DNA of 64,000 bases, from NCBI RefSeq assembly GCF_963082655.1, contig NC_081553.1:40563054-40627053 (forward strand), in the 5' to 3' direction. This document shows positions 33,801-44,198 of the stretch, piece after piece. The number at the start of each line of letters is the position of its first letter. Position 1 is the first letter of the stretch. A model generated the notes under the pieces. That model did not search any database. It saw nothing but the letters and a program-made list of their open reading frames with translations, and was not told the origin of the DNA. The DNA comes from Stomoxys calcitrans. Taxonomy: Eukaryota; Arthropoda; Insecta; Diptera; Muscidae. The position numbers and the translations under genes are program-made.

Positions 33801-36800
33801 CCCACCCTAAAAAGATATTAGAGAGTTAAAAAAGGCTCAGCGGTGCGGGCCCGGTGGGGACACATCGCCCTGAAAATGGATATCGAATTTGTTGTTGTTG
33901 TTGTAGCAGTGTTTTGTACACTGAGGCGGCAGCCCTTGCCGATGAAGTACTCCATCGGGTCAATCCGGTACGTACAACCGGCTGCCATGGGATTGCCGAA
34001 TTTGTGCCATTGTAGCCTATGACGCTGAACGCGTTCGAATCCTGGCGAGAACATCGGACAAAGAGGTGGTTATCCCCTCTTATTGTTGTTGCCGACATTT
34101 GCGAGGCACAATGCCATGCATGATCATTTAAAAAAATTTCCCTAAAGAGGTGTCGCACTGCGGAACGCCGTTCGGACTCGGCTATAAAAAAAGGTCCCTT
34201 ATCATTGAGTTTAAACTTGAATCGGTGGAGTTTAAACTTGAATCGGAAAGCACTCATTGATGTGTGTGAATTTGCCCTTTCTCGGTTCCTGGTGTTTTCA
34301 AACATTAGGGTAATGAGAAGAGCTTTTTAAGGGAGAGATGGCACGACAGATATTTCGACTCAAATATGGGTATCAAATTCGTGGTGCACTTCCAAATCCC
34401 TTTAATTTGAGCCCCATATTGCCATGGCCGGTAAGTTTGAAGCGTTTGGCACTTTGCGCAGACAATAGATATCAAATTCGTTCTTTATTCCCAACGGAAA
34501 TGAAGTTCAGTTGAGGGGGTACTTTAGAGCGTGCCCCAAAACACTCCAAAAATAGATATTAAATTCGTTTTCTATTCTCAAATACCTTTCATTTAAATCC
34601 CATATTGCCATAATGGGTCAAATAATCCATTTGACGTATCTTTAGGAGGAAAAGCGCCACCTAGACTTGAGCGCAAATTTTAATGTCATATTCGAAATCT
34701 ACCCTCAATACGTTTCATTAGAGTCCCGTATAGCCATGGCCGGCTAATATGCCCATTTGGGGGTATTTTGGGGTGGGCGACCTCCCATTGCTTGGACCAA
34801 ATGTTTTTTGCCATATTTGTAATCTACTGCCTAATATTTTTCATTTGAGTCCCATATTGACATGAACTTCGAATATACTCGTTCAGAGAAGTTTTGGGGT
34901 TGGAAGGGCCCGCTGGGTACTTGGACCCAAATTTTAATGCCATATCCGTTTTCTGGTCTCCAATACCTTTCACTTGATACCCTTATTGTGCCCATCGGAC
35001 CACTTTCGGATATGGGTGGCGTTTTTGGGGTAAGGGGGAGGGTCCGCCTCCATCTATAAATTATATAGCATATGTTGTCTTCCAAACAATCGTACACAAT
35101 CTATGAAAATTTTAAGAAAGTCGGTTCACCCAAGTATCATATAGTCATAATGGGTCTAATTTTAATACCATATTCGTTTTCTTGTCTCCAATACCTTTCA
35201 CTTGTTGTGCCCGTGCCCATCGGACCACTTTCGGATATGAGTGGCGTTTTTGGGGTAAGGGGAAGGGTCTGCCTCCATCCGATATCTAAAAATTATGTAG
35301 CCTATGTTTTCTTCCAGACAAACGTACACAATCTTTAAAAATTTTAAGAAAATCGGTTCACTCAAGTATCATATAGTCATAATGGGTCTAATGGCGTTTT
35401 TGAGGGTTGTCGTGACCCCCTATACTTCGATTTTATTTTGTATGCCTGATACGAAATCTACTCCCATATGAGCCCCATATTGAAATGAACGTCCAATATG
35501 TCTGTTTGGGGGAGTTTTGGGGTTGGAGCGGCCCGATGGGAACTTAGACTCAAATTTTAATACCATATTCGTATTCTACTCTTCAATATCTATCATTTGA
35601 TACCTATATTGTCGCGATCGGTCCACTTTTGATTTTTGGTTGTGTTTTTGGCATAAGGGGAAGGGTCCGTCCCCCTTCCGATATCGAAAAATTATATTGC
35701 CTATGTTTCCCTTTAGACCAACCTACACAATATGCGAAAATTTCGAGAAAATCGGTTCTGCCGTTTTTCAGTCTATACGGAACAAACAAACCTAGTCCCA
35801 TATATCTGTGATTGGCTAATGTGCCCATTTTGGGCACATTCATTTCGACATGAATTTGTATGCCAGATTCGTTATCTACTCCCACATACTTTTCGTTTGA
35901 TACCCATATTGTCCTTATCGGTCCACTTTTCATTTTGGGTGGTGTTTTTGTGGTAACGGCGGAGGGTCTGTCCCCTTCCGTTATCTATAAATTATAAAGC
36001 CAATTCCTTCTTCCTGGCCATATTCGTAATGTACTCCCGAATACTTTTCATTTGAGTCCCATATTGTCGTGATCGTCAAATAAACCTATTTTAAGGGGGT
36101 TCGGGGCTGGAACGGCCCCCAGGTACTTGGACCCAACTTTTATTATGAAATTCGTACTTTACTCTGTGAAAATTTCATGAAAATCGGTTCAGCCGTTTTT
36201 GGGTCTATACGGAACAAAGAACCCGAAACATAAGGAGTAGTTCATTATAATTTGTTTAAATTAGCCACTGCGTGGCTTCGAGTTGCATTGTTTGAATAAA
36301 ATGAAATGAAATTATTTCTTTGCAGATTTTCGACATCACGTCAAACATTGACATGGATACCGGATACATTTTTTACAGCATTATTAAGTGGACGCATATC
36401 AAGTTTAAAAGATGAAACGGGGGCGATATTTATTGATAGGGACCCTTCTTTATTTTCGATAATTTTGAACTATTTACGCACCAAGGAAATTGATGTCAAG
36501 AATTGTGAGATTAGAGCATTAAGGCATGAAACTGAATACTATGGGCTAACGCCTTTGGTGAAGCGGTTGGCATTGTGCGAAGATTTGAATCATTCCTCCT
36601 GTGGAGATGTTTTGTTCTATGGGTTTTTGCCAGCACCGACAATTCCACCAAATGATAATCTGATTATAAATCAGCAACAGCCAGTTGGCAATGGTGGTGG
36701 TGGTGGCGGTGTTGGTCCTGCGCCAGCACAAGACGTTAATAACTTGAATGCGAGCTCTCTCAGAAATAATCAAAACGGTGGTTTTGCTGCTGCCCCGGTA

Positions 36801-37955
36801 CCAGTACCTCTGGAGGCTTGTTTACCTTCGACTTCATCGGCGGCTGCAGCAGCGGCGGCCTCATTAAATGGAAATGCTCGACCTGGTTCTATGGTACGGG
36901 TACCAGAACCCTCTAACGTTGTCTCGAATCGTCATAATTCTCACTCTAGAAATTCATCGTGGGATTTGCGCATGGGTCGGGGTACCTCTGCAACCAATGA
37001 AAACCGTTGCTGGTCTTCCAATGCGCGTGGCGAACACTCACGCAACCCCTCATTAGATTTTATGCGCCACTCTCGAAACTCCTCGGCTGATCTGAATAAA
37101 CTCATACGCAATGATGTCGGCTTAGTATTTTCACCCACACTCACCTCAAATTGGGTTGATCCCCTCAGAGTACAAATCATAAAAGCTCACCAGAATTGGT
37201 TTGCAGTGGCTTATGCCCATTTCGTAGCCTGTTATCGTGTCAAGGATTCCAACGGTTGGCAATTGGTATTTACTTCGCCCTATATTGATTCCACTATTGA
37301 ACGTATAGCCATTAATTCCAAAGTGAATATGTCCACCGGAGAACAGGTGCCCAATAAAATGGTGGCCATCTCCTACGGCAGTCAGATACGTTTGTGGAGC
37401 ATACAAGAGGGAGGAGATAAAACCGACATTGGTACATTCAATCTGAATGTACGGGTTGAGCATCTATTTTTCATAGGCAGTCAGCTGGTAGCTCTCTCAT
37501 CGTCCTCGTCATCGTGTCAAACGAAAATAGGTGTATGGCATGCCATGATGACCCAGCATTGGCAGGTACAAGATCTAGTGCCGGTTCTGTCGTTTGACTC
37601 GGCTGGTTCATTTCTGCTGTTGGGTTGCAACAATGGTTCCATTTACTATATAGGTGAGTTATTGCGATTTGCAAAGTTCAAACTTCAAGTTGTAATTTTT
37701 GTCATTATGTTTAGATATGCAAAAATTCCCTTTGCGCATGAAAGATAACGATCTCCTAGTTACGGAATTGTACAAGGACCCCAATTTGGATCCCATTACG
37801 GCCATATCGGTGTATTTAACACCTAAAACATCAAGTATGTATCTGAAGGCTAGAACTAAACAACAATTGCGAAAGAAAAGTCTATTTAATGGTTGGTCTA
37901 ACATGCCAAGTTCATTTCGTATTTAACTCTTAATCGAAAACTCATTTAACGAGCG

Positions 37956-37986
<31 letters not shown>

Positions 37987-38973
37987 GCTCTTCTGTATAT
38001 TTCAGGCATAAGTGGTAATTGGATTGAAATTGCCTATGGCACAAAAAGTGGTGCTGTGCGTATTATTGTGCAGCATCCCGAAACAGCCGGTCATGGCCCC
38101 CATTTGTTCGAGACATTCACCGTACATCAAAGTCCTGTAACCAAGGTTACACTTTCGGAAAAGTATTTAGTTTCGGTATGTAACGAATATCATCATGTGC
38201 GTACCTGGAGTCTAACCAGATTTCGCGGTATGTTGTCCACCCAACCGGGTTCTACGCCAGAGGCTTCTTTCAAGATTGTCTCCTTGGATGCCACCGAAGC
38301 CAATTACAGTTATGTGGCCGGCAATGATTTTGGACCCTATGGCGATTACGATGAGCAGATATTTGTGCAAAAAGTTGTTCCCGAAACGGATCAGCTATAT
38401 GTGCGATTGGCATCGAATGGCGAAAGGGTTTGCATCATCAAATCTGTCGATGGCTCAGCGATAACCTCGTTTTGTGTACATGAATGCGAAGTGTCTTCGC
38501 GCATGGGATCACGCTTCATTTTGACTGGCCATTGTAATGGCAACATACAGATGTGGGATCTCACAACTGCTTTGGCTATATTTTTCAAAAAGAACGAAGA
38601 TAGCCAGAAGCAGAAAACCGATGGCGGACCCGACACCAACGAGCTACTCCGCCTACTTGACCAGTGTGAGATCAGTAATAGCCTCTGCTCAACGCCTTGT
38701 ATGTCACCATGTTTCACAGCTCTGGCTGGGATGGCGAACAGCACCAACAATATAGCGCGAATTAAGTCCAGCAATATGGCACTGCTCAATCAATCGTTAG
38801 CTCAAATGAATTTATCCACATCAAGCAACACTGCATCGGCATCAAGCGCATCAGCATCATCATCATTGCAGCAGCAACAGCAACAGCAACCACTAGGACA
38901 ATCAAGCCACTCGCAGCATGCGTCACAAATGCGTGGCGGCCGTGGCGGCGGTGGTGGTAATGCCAGCGAATGA
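24838..38973 (+). CDS. KCTD3/SHKBP1-type BTB (T1) and WD-repeat-like protein
   Basis: Family members pair an N-terminal tetramerisation-type BTB with a WD-like C-terminal region. Vertebrate KCTD3 modulates HCN channels and SHKBP1 binds SH3KBP1. Exons are 24838-24893, 36326-37653, 37715-37834 and 38006-38973, totalling 2472 nt, i.e. 823 aa. Exon 1 encodes [18 protein letters not shown] plus the first two bases of Arg. Splicing to exon 2 gives [22 protein letters not shown], the diagnostic BTB start, and phases agree throughout. The BTB continues [33 protein letters not shown], then [16 protein letters not shown]. After a low-complexity linker, the WD-like part has [55 protein letters not shown] and [15 protein letters not shown]. 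The C-terminus is Ser-, Gln- and Gly-rich. Intron 1 (11.4 kb) is packed with transposons. In Drosophila I believe this corresponds to CG9467. Confidence 0.95.
24894..25911 (+). other. start of the 11.4-kb first intron, no element recognised
   Basis: Begins at donor GTATGT (24894). A hydrophobic 69-residue frame at 25088-25297 exists but shows no family resemblance and lies in a large intron. I do not call it a gene. Confidence 0.4.
25912..26475. repeat. ~150-bp tandem-unit element, left-end copy
   Basis: Starts AGCCACCACCATGGGGTGTG, followed by TATACTTATCTAGTCATTCC, GACCCCATAAAG-like text and CGATCTCCCAATTTTAATTC. It matches the reverse complement of the 3' module at 12150-12306. Two or three diverged internal units. 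Confidence 0.65.
26490..26875 (-). mobile_element. unidentified LINE/SINE-type fragment beginning GGTTAGGTTTAAGTGGCAGT
   Basis: The motif GGTTAGGTTTAAGTGGCAGT with CAGACTCACTTAGACG and GTCCATTGTGATACCAC is, from memory, a common terminus of retroposons in calyptrate flies. Here it is followed by about 300 bp with no open frame. Orientation and class are inferred. Confidence 0.4.
26911..27285 (+). repeat. 186-bp tandem duplication containing a NELAHL-family 3' end
   Basis: CGGTCGTTTGGACCCGAACG occurs at 26911 and again at 27097. The ~186-bp units stay almost identical through GACGAGAATCGCCAATTCC, CAGCCTGTTTAACTGTACAG and TTTTTCCATCGATTTTTAAC. The main difference is a short indel in the CAA tract (GGCTAAAGCAAAAACAG against GGCTACAACAG). 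A recent duplication is implied. Confidence 0.85.
27465..27560 (-). mobile_element. CAA family 1 short retroposon (reverse)
   Basis: GTTGTTGTAGCAGTTTGTTG, TACACTGAGGCGTAGGCCC and TCAATTCGGTACTTACAACC match the ~105-bp unit defined at 29871-29975 and 33890-33998. It is more diverged and its outer end is lost. Confidence 0.65.
27585..27631. repeat. perfect 20-bp inverted repeat with 7-nt loop
   Basis: GGTTGTTCCGGTGCATATAT at 27585-27604, then CCATATG, then its exact complement at 27612-27631. It lies between a CAA retroposon and a tandem-unit element. Function unknown; it may be a terminal-repeat junction left by a lost element. Confidence 0.85.
27655..28560 (+). repeat. tandem-unit element (AGATTTAGATATAGCTCCCA family)
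   Basis: Begins with a 5' module holding TAGCCATGTCCGTCTGTCCG. About five units of roughly 140-155 bp follow, each with TCAGATTTAGATATAGCTCC, CATATATATCTTTCATCCGA and GCTGTAGAAGCCACAATTTT. Forward open frames at 27762-28417 come from the unit and repeat the same peptide. Confidence 0.75.
28590..29631 (+). pseudogene. non-LTR retrotransposon 3' end (RT C-terminal region and 3' tail)
   Basis: The forward frame gives [75 protein letters not shown] and [17 protein letters not shown]. After a frameshift near 29030 it continues [20 protein letters not shown], and after a stop near 29230 it runs into a Cys/His block ([19 protein letters not shown]). The 3' end is AATAAACTGCTACAACAAC. This is the C-terminal half of a Jockey/LOA-like element, 5' truncated and frameshifted. 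A second copy of its last ~350 bp lies at 47485-47844. Its tail matches those of the short CAA retroposons, which makes it a candidate driver for them. Confidence 0.8.
29634..30673 (-). mobile_element. mariner transposon with defective transposase (cecropia/Hsmar1-like)
   Basis: Flanked by TA (29632-29633 and 30674-30675). Terminal inverted repeats start G/TTGGGTTGCC, then AAAAAGTAATTGCGG at the left and the matching complement at the right. The reverse-strand transposase fragment (about 30528 down to 29976) has the three catalytic blocks of a D,D34D mariner: [15 protein letters not shown], and [13 protein letters not shown]. The N-terminal DNA-binding part is deleted. The frame is interrupted after DYH by a ~105-bp retroposon (29871-29980), beyond which it resumes with [19 protein letters not shown] and ends near 29720. 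Not active. Confidence 0.9.
29865..29982 (-). mobile_element. CAA family 1 short retroposon inserted in the mariner transposase
   Basis: On the reverse strand it begins CCAATCCCATGGCAGCCGGT, runs through GTACGTACCGGATTGACCCG and CATCGGCAAGGGCTGCCGTC, and ends ACTGCTACAACAACAACAAC. A 7-bp target duplication (AAATGGT in forward view at both sides) flanks it, and removing it restores the mariner frame. Total length is about 105 bp plus the tail. It is too short for a normal SINE and has no box A/B that I can see. Confidence 0.85.
30676..31454. other. intron stretch without recognised element
   Basis: AT-rich, part of the BTB gene's first intron. No coding frame or matched repeat. Confidence 0.35.
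31455..31548 (+). mobile_element. CAA family 1 short retroposon (forward)
   Basis: AAGCCGGTTGTTGATCCGAT, CATCGGCAAGGGCTGCCGCC, CAGTGTACACAACACTGCTA, then a CAA tail. TTGTTTTC occurs on both sides (left before AATCGGGTTGG, right after the tail), giving an 8-bp target duplication. Confidence 0.8.
31549..32117. other. intron stretch without recognised element
   Basis: AT-rich. Includes a near-duplicate GTAGCAATCGTTGCC/GTAGGCAACGATTGC inverted motif around 31915-31950. Nothing else stands out. Confidence 0.3.
32118..33225 (+). repeat. ~150-bp tandem-unit element (AACAAGTAAAAAGGCG start)
   Basis: The 5' module AAGTAAAAAGGCGTTCAGTT and GGATACCCACCAG is followed by about six units of ~152 bp. These carry GAGATCGGTCTATATGGCAG, CTATATCCAAATCTGGACCG, CTAACGCAACTCACTGTCCC and AAATGCGCCTTTTATGGGC. 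It appears 3' truncated, passing into another repeat family at 33226. Open frames on both strands here are by-products. Confidence 0.8.
33890..33998 (-). mobile_element. CAA family 1 short retroposon (reverse)
   Basis: Reverse-strand unit CAATCCCATGGCAGCCGGTT to CACTGCTACAACAACAAC, nearly full length. CGAATTTGT is repeated on both sides, immediately before the GTT run and after CCATGGGATTGC, giving a 7-9 bp target duplication. Confidence 0.85.
34005..34312 (+). mobile_element. tRNA-derived SINE, forward, deleted head
   Basis: GCCATTGTAGCCTATGACGC and CGTTCGAATCCTGGCGAGA, then the family body (GAGGCACAATGCCATGCATG, AGGTGTCGCACTGCGGAAC). Part of box A is deleted. A 24-bp phrase around GAGTTTAAACTTGAATCGG is duplicated near 34206-34240. 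Confidence 0.7.
37951..37987 (+). repeat. (GC)n(CT)n simple repeat in BTB gene intron 3
   Basis: GCGCGCGC runs into a (CT)n tract directly upstream of the exon 4 acceptor (TTCTGTATATTTCAG). It may serve as an unusually long polypyrimidine tract. Confidence 0.8.
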
Positions 38974-39626
38974 AATACGGTAGCGACGTTTGCAGAGGCG
39001 GCGTTAGTCGGGCGTATTTCGACATCATTTGCAGTGTTTCACATTTTAAATGACATACACAGTTGCTGTAAATTTTTACGTATTATATTTTGTACTTTAT
39101 TTTATTTATCCATTATGACGCTATGCGTTCTAATCGCTCCCTGATGGCACCACTAACCAACAACAAGCCACCATCAACAATCAACCACCTAATATTAGAG
39201 ATATGTATTCTTCACCAAGACAACCTTGAAAAGGTTACCTACCTACAAACTATACACAATTGAAAACAAAAACAAAATGTAGCATAGTTAGAAATTATTT
39301 TTCATTCTACAATACGTACATGTGGTAAACACCCTTTGATCCCTCATATTTTTTATATTCTACATTTTTTTTTGTTTGCATTATTATCTAAATGTATGTG
39401 TCTTATTTTCAAAAAAATTCCATATCAAGCCACCCAATCGATCAGTATAAAACGAAACAAAATTTGTATGTAGTACCTACCTATTATCTATGTGTGTTGT
39501 GTTTTCTTTTTTTTTTTAATTTTAATTTCCGGCTTGTGTTTTCTCTTTATCTTTTATTCGAACGTTTTTATGGGACATCTTATTAATGAAGGTTTGTTGA
39601 CATTTCTTAAATGTTTTTATTTCAGA

Positions 39627-39641
39627 AATAAAACGAATAAA
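39627..39641 (+). promoter_or_regulatory. tandem poly(A) signals of the BTB/WD gene
   Basis: AATAAA at 39627 and 39636, about 650 nt after the stop at 38973, at the end of an AT-rich 3' UTR with no other strong signal. Confidence 0.6.
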
Positions 39642-39744
39642 ACATCTCAAAACATAAAATGTTATAACTCACGATTTCTTTTTTCATTTGGAAACGAGGA
39701 ACGCCGGTTTGAGTGAGCGGGATGACAATGAGCGCCAAATGGGT

Positions 39745-39935
39745 TGGAAGGAACAATGAGCTCCCGTCGTAGCCACATTTGTATGTGGAGGTAGCGATCC
39801 TCGTCAAGCTCCGTGGGATAGCAGGATCGTTTTGGTTAATTGCACCGATCGCCGCAGGAACGTTATGGCCATTGGCTATTTAAAGGCGCCAAAAACTCCT
39901 ATTGTATTAAAGCAAGAGCCGTTGCAAATCGGAGC
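39745..39935 (-). mobile_element. NELAHL-family retroposon fragment (reverse)
   Basis: Forward view GTAGCCACATTTGTATGTGG, GATCCTCGTCAAGCTCC and CGATCGCCGCAGGAACG are the complement of the family 3' end. The CAA tail is missing. Confidence 0.6.
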
Positions 39936-40100
39936 TTAGGGATTTGGACACAACTCAGAAATTGGAAAATTTTCCTACGTTTAGCTGGTGACTTAACCTT
40001 CAATAAATTTGCCTAGCTGGACCGAAGCAGTAACACATTCATATGAAGTATGTGTGTGACTATCACATTAACATGTGCGTTAAGTACAGTTTCAAAAGCA

Positions 40101-41581
40101 AACAAGTAAAACGGCGTTAAGTTCGACCGGGCCGAACTTTGGATACCCACCACCTTTCGCCAAAATCCGGTGAAAAATGTTGCGATTAGGACCAAATACT
40201 AATTACAACAAGTTATTGTTCAATTGTGTACAACAAAATATTGGTCTTTTTAGTAGCTATATCGAAAAATAAACCGATCTGAACCATATACGACACGGAT
40301 GTCGAAAAGCCTAACATAAGTCCCTGTGTCAAATTTTAGTGAAATCGGATTATAGATGCGCCTTCTATGGGGCCAAGACTTTAAATCGAGATATCGGTCT
40401 ATATGGCAGCTATATCCAAATCTGACCCGATTTAGACCAAGTTGCGGAAATATTTCGAAGAGCCTAACACAACTCACTGCCCAAAATTTGGGACAATAAA
40501 TGCGCCTTTTATGGGCCCAAAACCTTAAATCGAAAGATCGGTCTATATGGCAGCTATATTCAAATCTGGACCGATCTGGGCCAAATTGAAGAGAAATATC
40601 AAAGGGCCTAACACAACCAAATTTTGGCGATATCGGACAATAAATACGGTAATTATGGGCCCAGACGCTTAAATCGAGAGATCGGTCTATGTGGCAGCTA
40701 TATCCAAATCTGGACCGATCTGTGCCATATTGCAGAAGTATGTCGAGGGGCTTAACTTAACTCACTGTCCCAAATTGCGGCGACATCGGACAATAAATGC
40801 GCCTATTATGGGCCCAAAGCCTTAAATCGAGAGATCGGTCTATATGGCAGGTATATTCAAATCTGGACCGATTTGGGCCAAATTAAAGAGAAATGTCGAA
40901 GGACCTAACACAAATCACTGTACCAAATTTCGGCGATATCGGACAATAAATACGGTAATTATGGGCCCAAAGCCTTAAATCGAGAGATCGGTCTATATGG
41001 CAGCTATATCCAAATCTGGACCGATCTGTGCCATATTGCAGAAGTATGTAGAGGGGCTTAACTTAACTCACTGTCCCAAATTGCGGCAAAATCGGATAAT
41101 AAATGCGAATTTTATGGGCCTAAAACCTTAAATCGAGAGATCAGTCTATATGGCAGCTATATCCAAATCTGGACTGATCTGAGCCATATTGCAGTAGTAT
41201 GCCTAGGGACTTAACACAACTCACTGTCCCAAATTTTAGCAAAATCGGATAATAAATGTGGCTTTTATGGGCCTAAGACCCTAAATCGGGGTATCGGTCT
41301 GTATGGGGGCTATATTAAGATATGGTCCGATATAGCCCATCTTCGAACTTAACCTGCTTATGGACAAAAAAAGAATCTGTGCAAAGTTTCAGCTCAATAT
41401 CTCTATTTTTAAAGACAGTAGTGTGATTTCAACAGACAGACGGACGGACTGTCTAGATCGTCTTAGATTTTTACGCTAATCTAGAATATATATACTTTAT
41501 AGGGTCGGAAATGGATATTTCGATGTGTTGCAAACGGAATGACAAAAGAGTATACCCCCATCCTTCGGTGGTGGGTATAAA
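40101..41581 (+). repeat. complete ~150-bp tandem-unit element with inverted ends
   Basis: The best-bounded member: 5' AACAAGTAAAACGGCGTTAA then GGATACCCACCACC; 3' ATCCTTCGGTGGTGGGTATA. ATACCCACCACC and GGTGGTGGGTAT are exact inverse copies placed near both ends. In between lie about seven units of ~150 bp with TCGGTCTATATGGCAGCTAT, then a unique 3' module (ACAGACAGACGGACGGACTG, AATATATATACTTTATAGGG). No open frame of its own. Confidence 0.8.
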
Positions 41582-42162
41582 AATCCGACACAGAGTTTAC
41601 AATTCGTTCCGAATTCCTTCAGAATTGGCAGAACAAAAATTCCTAACAGTTCAAACAATGAAATATGTGAAAGAGCAAACACAAAAAAGACAAAAACATC
41701 CGACACGGAGTTCAGACGTCCTTCAAAATTACTTCCAAACTATCGGAAAAATAATTTAAAAAAAGCTTTGCGAAAAGACGGGCAGACATCTTTCAGAACT
41801 GTCGGAACAAAGATTCCTTCCCTAAAAATAAGACAAGTCGGAAAAAATATCAACATTTTATTCCAGAATGCGGTCTTAATTGGAAAAGACAAGTGGGAAA
41901 ACACATCCATATTCATTAAGACTCAACAGCAGAATTCGGTCGAAAGTTTTAACGCAACTCTAAATTTTCTTCCGAATTTCTCATAATTTTGGTTCAGAAT
42001 TCTGTAAGCGTTTGGACAGAAACATCGGCAAAAACAACCACTCCATATATTTTTCGTAAAGAATTCGGACCGACTCCGGATCTGAATTCGAATGAATTGT
42101 CCGACTTTTGCATAGACTTCTAGCCGAATTCTAAACATTTAGTTCGCTGGGCGGTCACCCCG

Positions 42163-42290
42163 GTAGTCGTGTTGGTATCGTGGCTGAACCTGAATCTACC
42201 GTTGAGCCATGAGTTGGAAGCATACTCGGATTGGCAGTGCGGGTCGTGGGTTCGATTCCGGCCAAAGGCCTGATCTGTCGTAACAATGAC
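42163..42290 (+). mobile_element. tRNA-like SINE fragment, second family
   Basis: CACCCCGGTAGTCGTGTTGG supplies a box-A-like motif and GGGTTCGATTCCGGCC a box-B-like motif. The spacing is longer than in a tRNA. It resembles the head at 46176-46245 and is followed by TGATCTGTCGTAACAATGAC. Confidence 0.5.
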
Positions 42291-42394
42291 ATAATTACCA
42301 GGTAGTGTACCGTAAACAGCTGAGTAAAATTTTTTCTCGCGAAGTACACTATCTGTCAACGAGTTTTGGTTGTGTGGGTATTATAGTTAAGAAC

Positions 42395-43449
42395 CATGAC
42401 ACACAGAAACAACGAAAAATGGCGCAAATTTCAGTGAAATTGAATAAACAATACTGCTTTTATGGGCTCCAGACCTCTTATCGGGGGATCGATCTATATG
42501 GCAGTTATATCTAAATATAGTCCGATCCAGACCATATTTGGGGCGGATGTCGGGAGACCTACCCACTGTTTCAAATTTCATCGAAATCGGATAAAAAATA
42601 AAGCTTTTATGGGCTTCAGACCCTTTATCGGCAGATCAGTTTATATGGCAGCTATATCTAAATATAGTCCGATCTGAACCATATCTAGGTTCGAAGTTGA
42701 GAGGCCTGAAACAACCCGATATTTCAAATTTCAGCGAATCGGTTAAAAAATAAAGCTTTTATGGGCTTGAGACCCTTTATCGGGAGATGGGTCTATATGG
42801 CAGCTATATCTAAATATAGTCCGACCGGAACCATATTTGGGTCCGATATTGGGTGGCCTAAAACTACCCATTGTTCCAAATTTCAGCGGAATCGGTAAAA
42901 ATAAAGCTTTTATGGGCTCCAGACCCTTTATCGGGAGATCGGTTTATATGGCACCTATATCTAAAAATAGTCCGATCTGAACCATATTTGGGTCCTATGT
43001 TAGGATGTCTAAAACTAATCACTGTTCCAAATTTCAGCGAAATCGGTAAAAAATAAATCTTTTATGGGCTCCAGACCCTTTATCGGGAGATCGGTTTATA
43101 TGGCACCTATATCAAAAAATAGTCCGATCTGAACCATATTTGGGTCCTATATTAGGATGCCTAAAACTAATCACTGTTTCAAATTTCAGCGAAATCGGTA
43201 AAAAAATAAAGCTTTTATGGGCCTCAGACCCTTTATCGGGAGATAAAGGGTCTGAATTTTCGAAGCCTGTAGAGTGATTACAACAGACTAACGGACAGAC
43301 ACACGGACATCGTTAAATCGTCTTGGAATTTTACGACGATCCGAAATATGTATATGTACTTTGAAGGGTTGGAAATTGATATTTGGATGTGTTGCAAACG
43401 TAATGACTAAATAAATATACCCCCTATCCTACGGTGGTGGGTATAAAAA
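42395..43449 (+). repeat. ~150-bp tandem-unit element, AAGCTTTTATGGGC subfamily
   Basis: About six units share CCAGACCCTTTATCGGGAGA, TATGGCAGCTATATCTAAAT, AGTCCGATCTGAACCATAT and AAATAAAGCTTTTATGGGC. The 3' module is CTATCCTACGGTGGTGGGTA. The 5' boundary is unclear. It is related to, but distinct from, the adjoining 40101 element. Confidence 0.75.
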
Positions 43450-43494
43450 TGAAACAAATTTAATAATTACCAATAAACAATATTTTTATTTTTT

Positions 43495-43740
43495 ACTTAC
43501 GACTGCCTTTTTGATCCCATTTTGGTGTTAGCTTTTGTATTTTCATATAGCGACTGCTGTTCATAAAACAGCTGACCTTTACATAACATCTGTTCAAAGT
43601 TGCAAATTTCTGCTGGCAAAAAAGTTCCAGTCGAAATTTGCAGGTTCTCTATTTTCGAACTGTCAAAATTTGTTCTCTCTCGCGCTCTCTTCAGCTGGCA
43701 AATAAAGTACACGAACGACTTCTAGTAAAAATTTGTGCAA
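43495..43740. repeat. dispersed element related inversely to 6700-6870
   Basis: AAACAGCTGACCTTTACATA, AGTTGCAAATTTCTGCTGGC and GGCAAATAAAGTACACGAAC are diverged inverse matches to the 6.7-kb copy. It contains the reverse frame 43497-43712, which I regard as chance. Confidence 0.45.
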
Positions 43741-44198
43741 ATTTGAGTTCCCGAACAGAGCTATTATTTTATTATTAAAATATTTGAAATCTTTCAAAAA
43801 TGTAATTGCGAAAAACATGTGTTTTCAACTGTGAAAAACGAACATAGTACCGGCCTTAAGTAATTTCTATTAAGATCATTAGGTATACTGTAAAATTACC
43901 AATTATTTCAGCCGAACTTACTTTTAAATTTACATTGCGATTTTAAATTTCCACACGAAATACTTGTTTTCTACGTGATTCTATCCTCACTCTATCCTTC
44001 CCTCCCCTAACTCTTGTATTTTTTGAGATTCCTTCTGTTCTGTTTTGCATCTCTCCAATACAACAACAAAATATTCTCTCATTCTCATGCATACTCTCTC
44101 ATCATAAATTTTAAAAAACCGTTAGTTAGACGAGCCACCAATGTTGGGCAATAAGCGCTTGCAAAAATAAAATCAATTTTAGATTTTTTTTTTTAATA

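Larger units (their letters stand above)
33226..36240 (+). repeat. cluster of 'ACTTTCATTTGATACCCATATTG' type repeats
   Basis: Several diverged tandem or nested copies carry TTTCATTTGATACCCATATT, CGGTCCACTTTCGGATATG, GGGGTAAGGGGGAGGGTCCG, AAAATCGGTTCAGCCGTTTT and GTCTATACGGAACAAAC. Interrupted by a CAA retroposon (33890-33998) and a SINE (34005-34312). The same family is at 2105-2460, 10640-10830 and 48228-48725. No coding content. Confidence 0.65.

Noticed and set aside
38391..38789. 132-aa reverse open frame
   Set aside because: Lies wholly antisense to the well-supported WD-like exon of the BTB gene.
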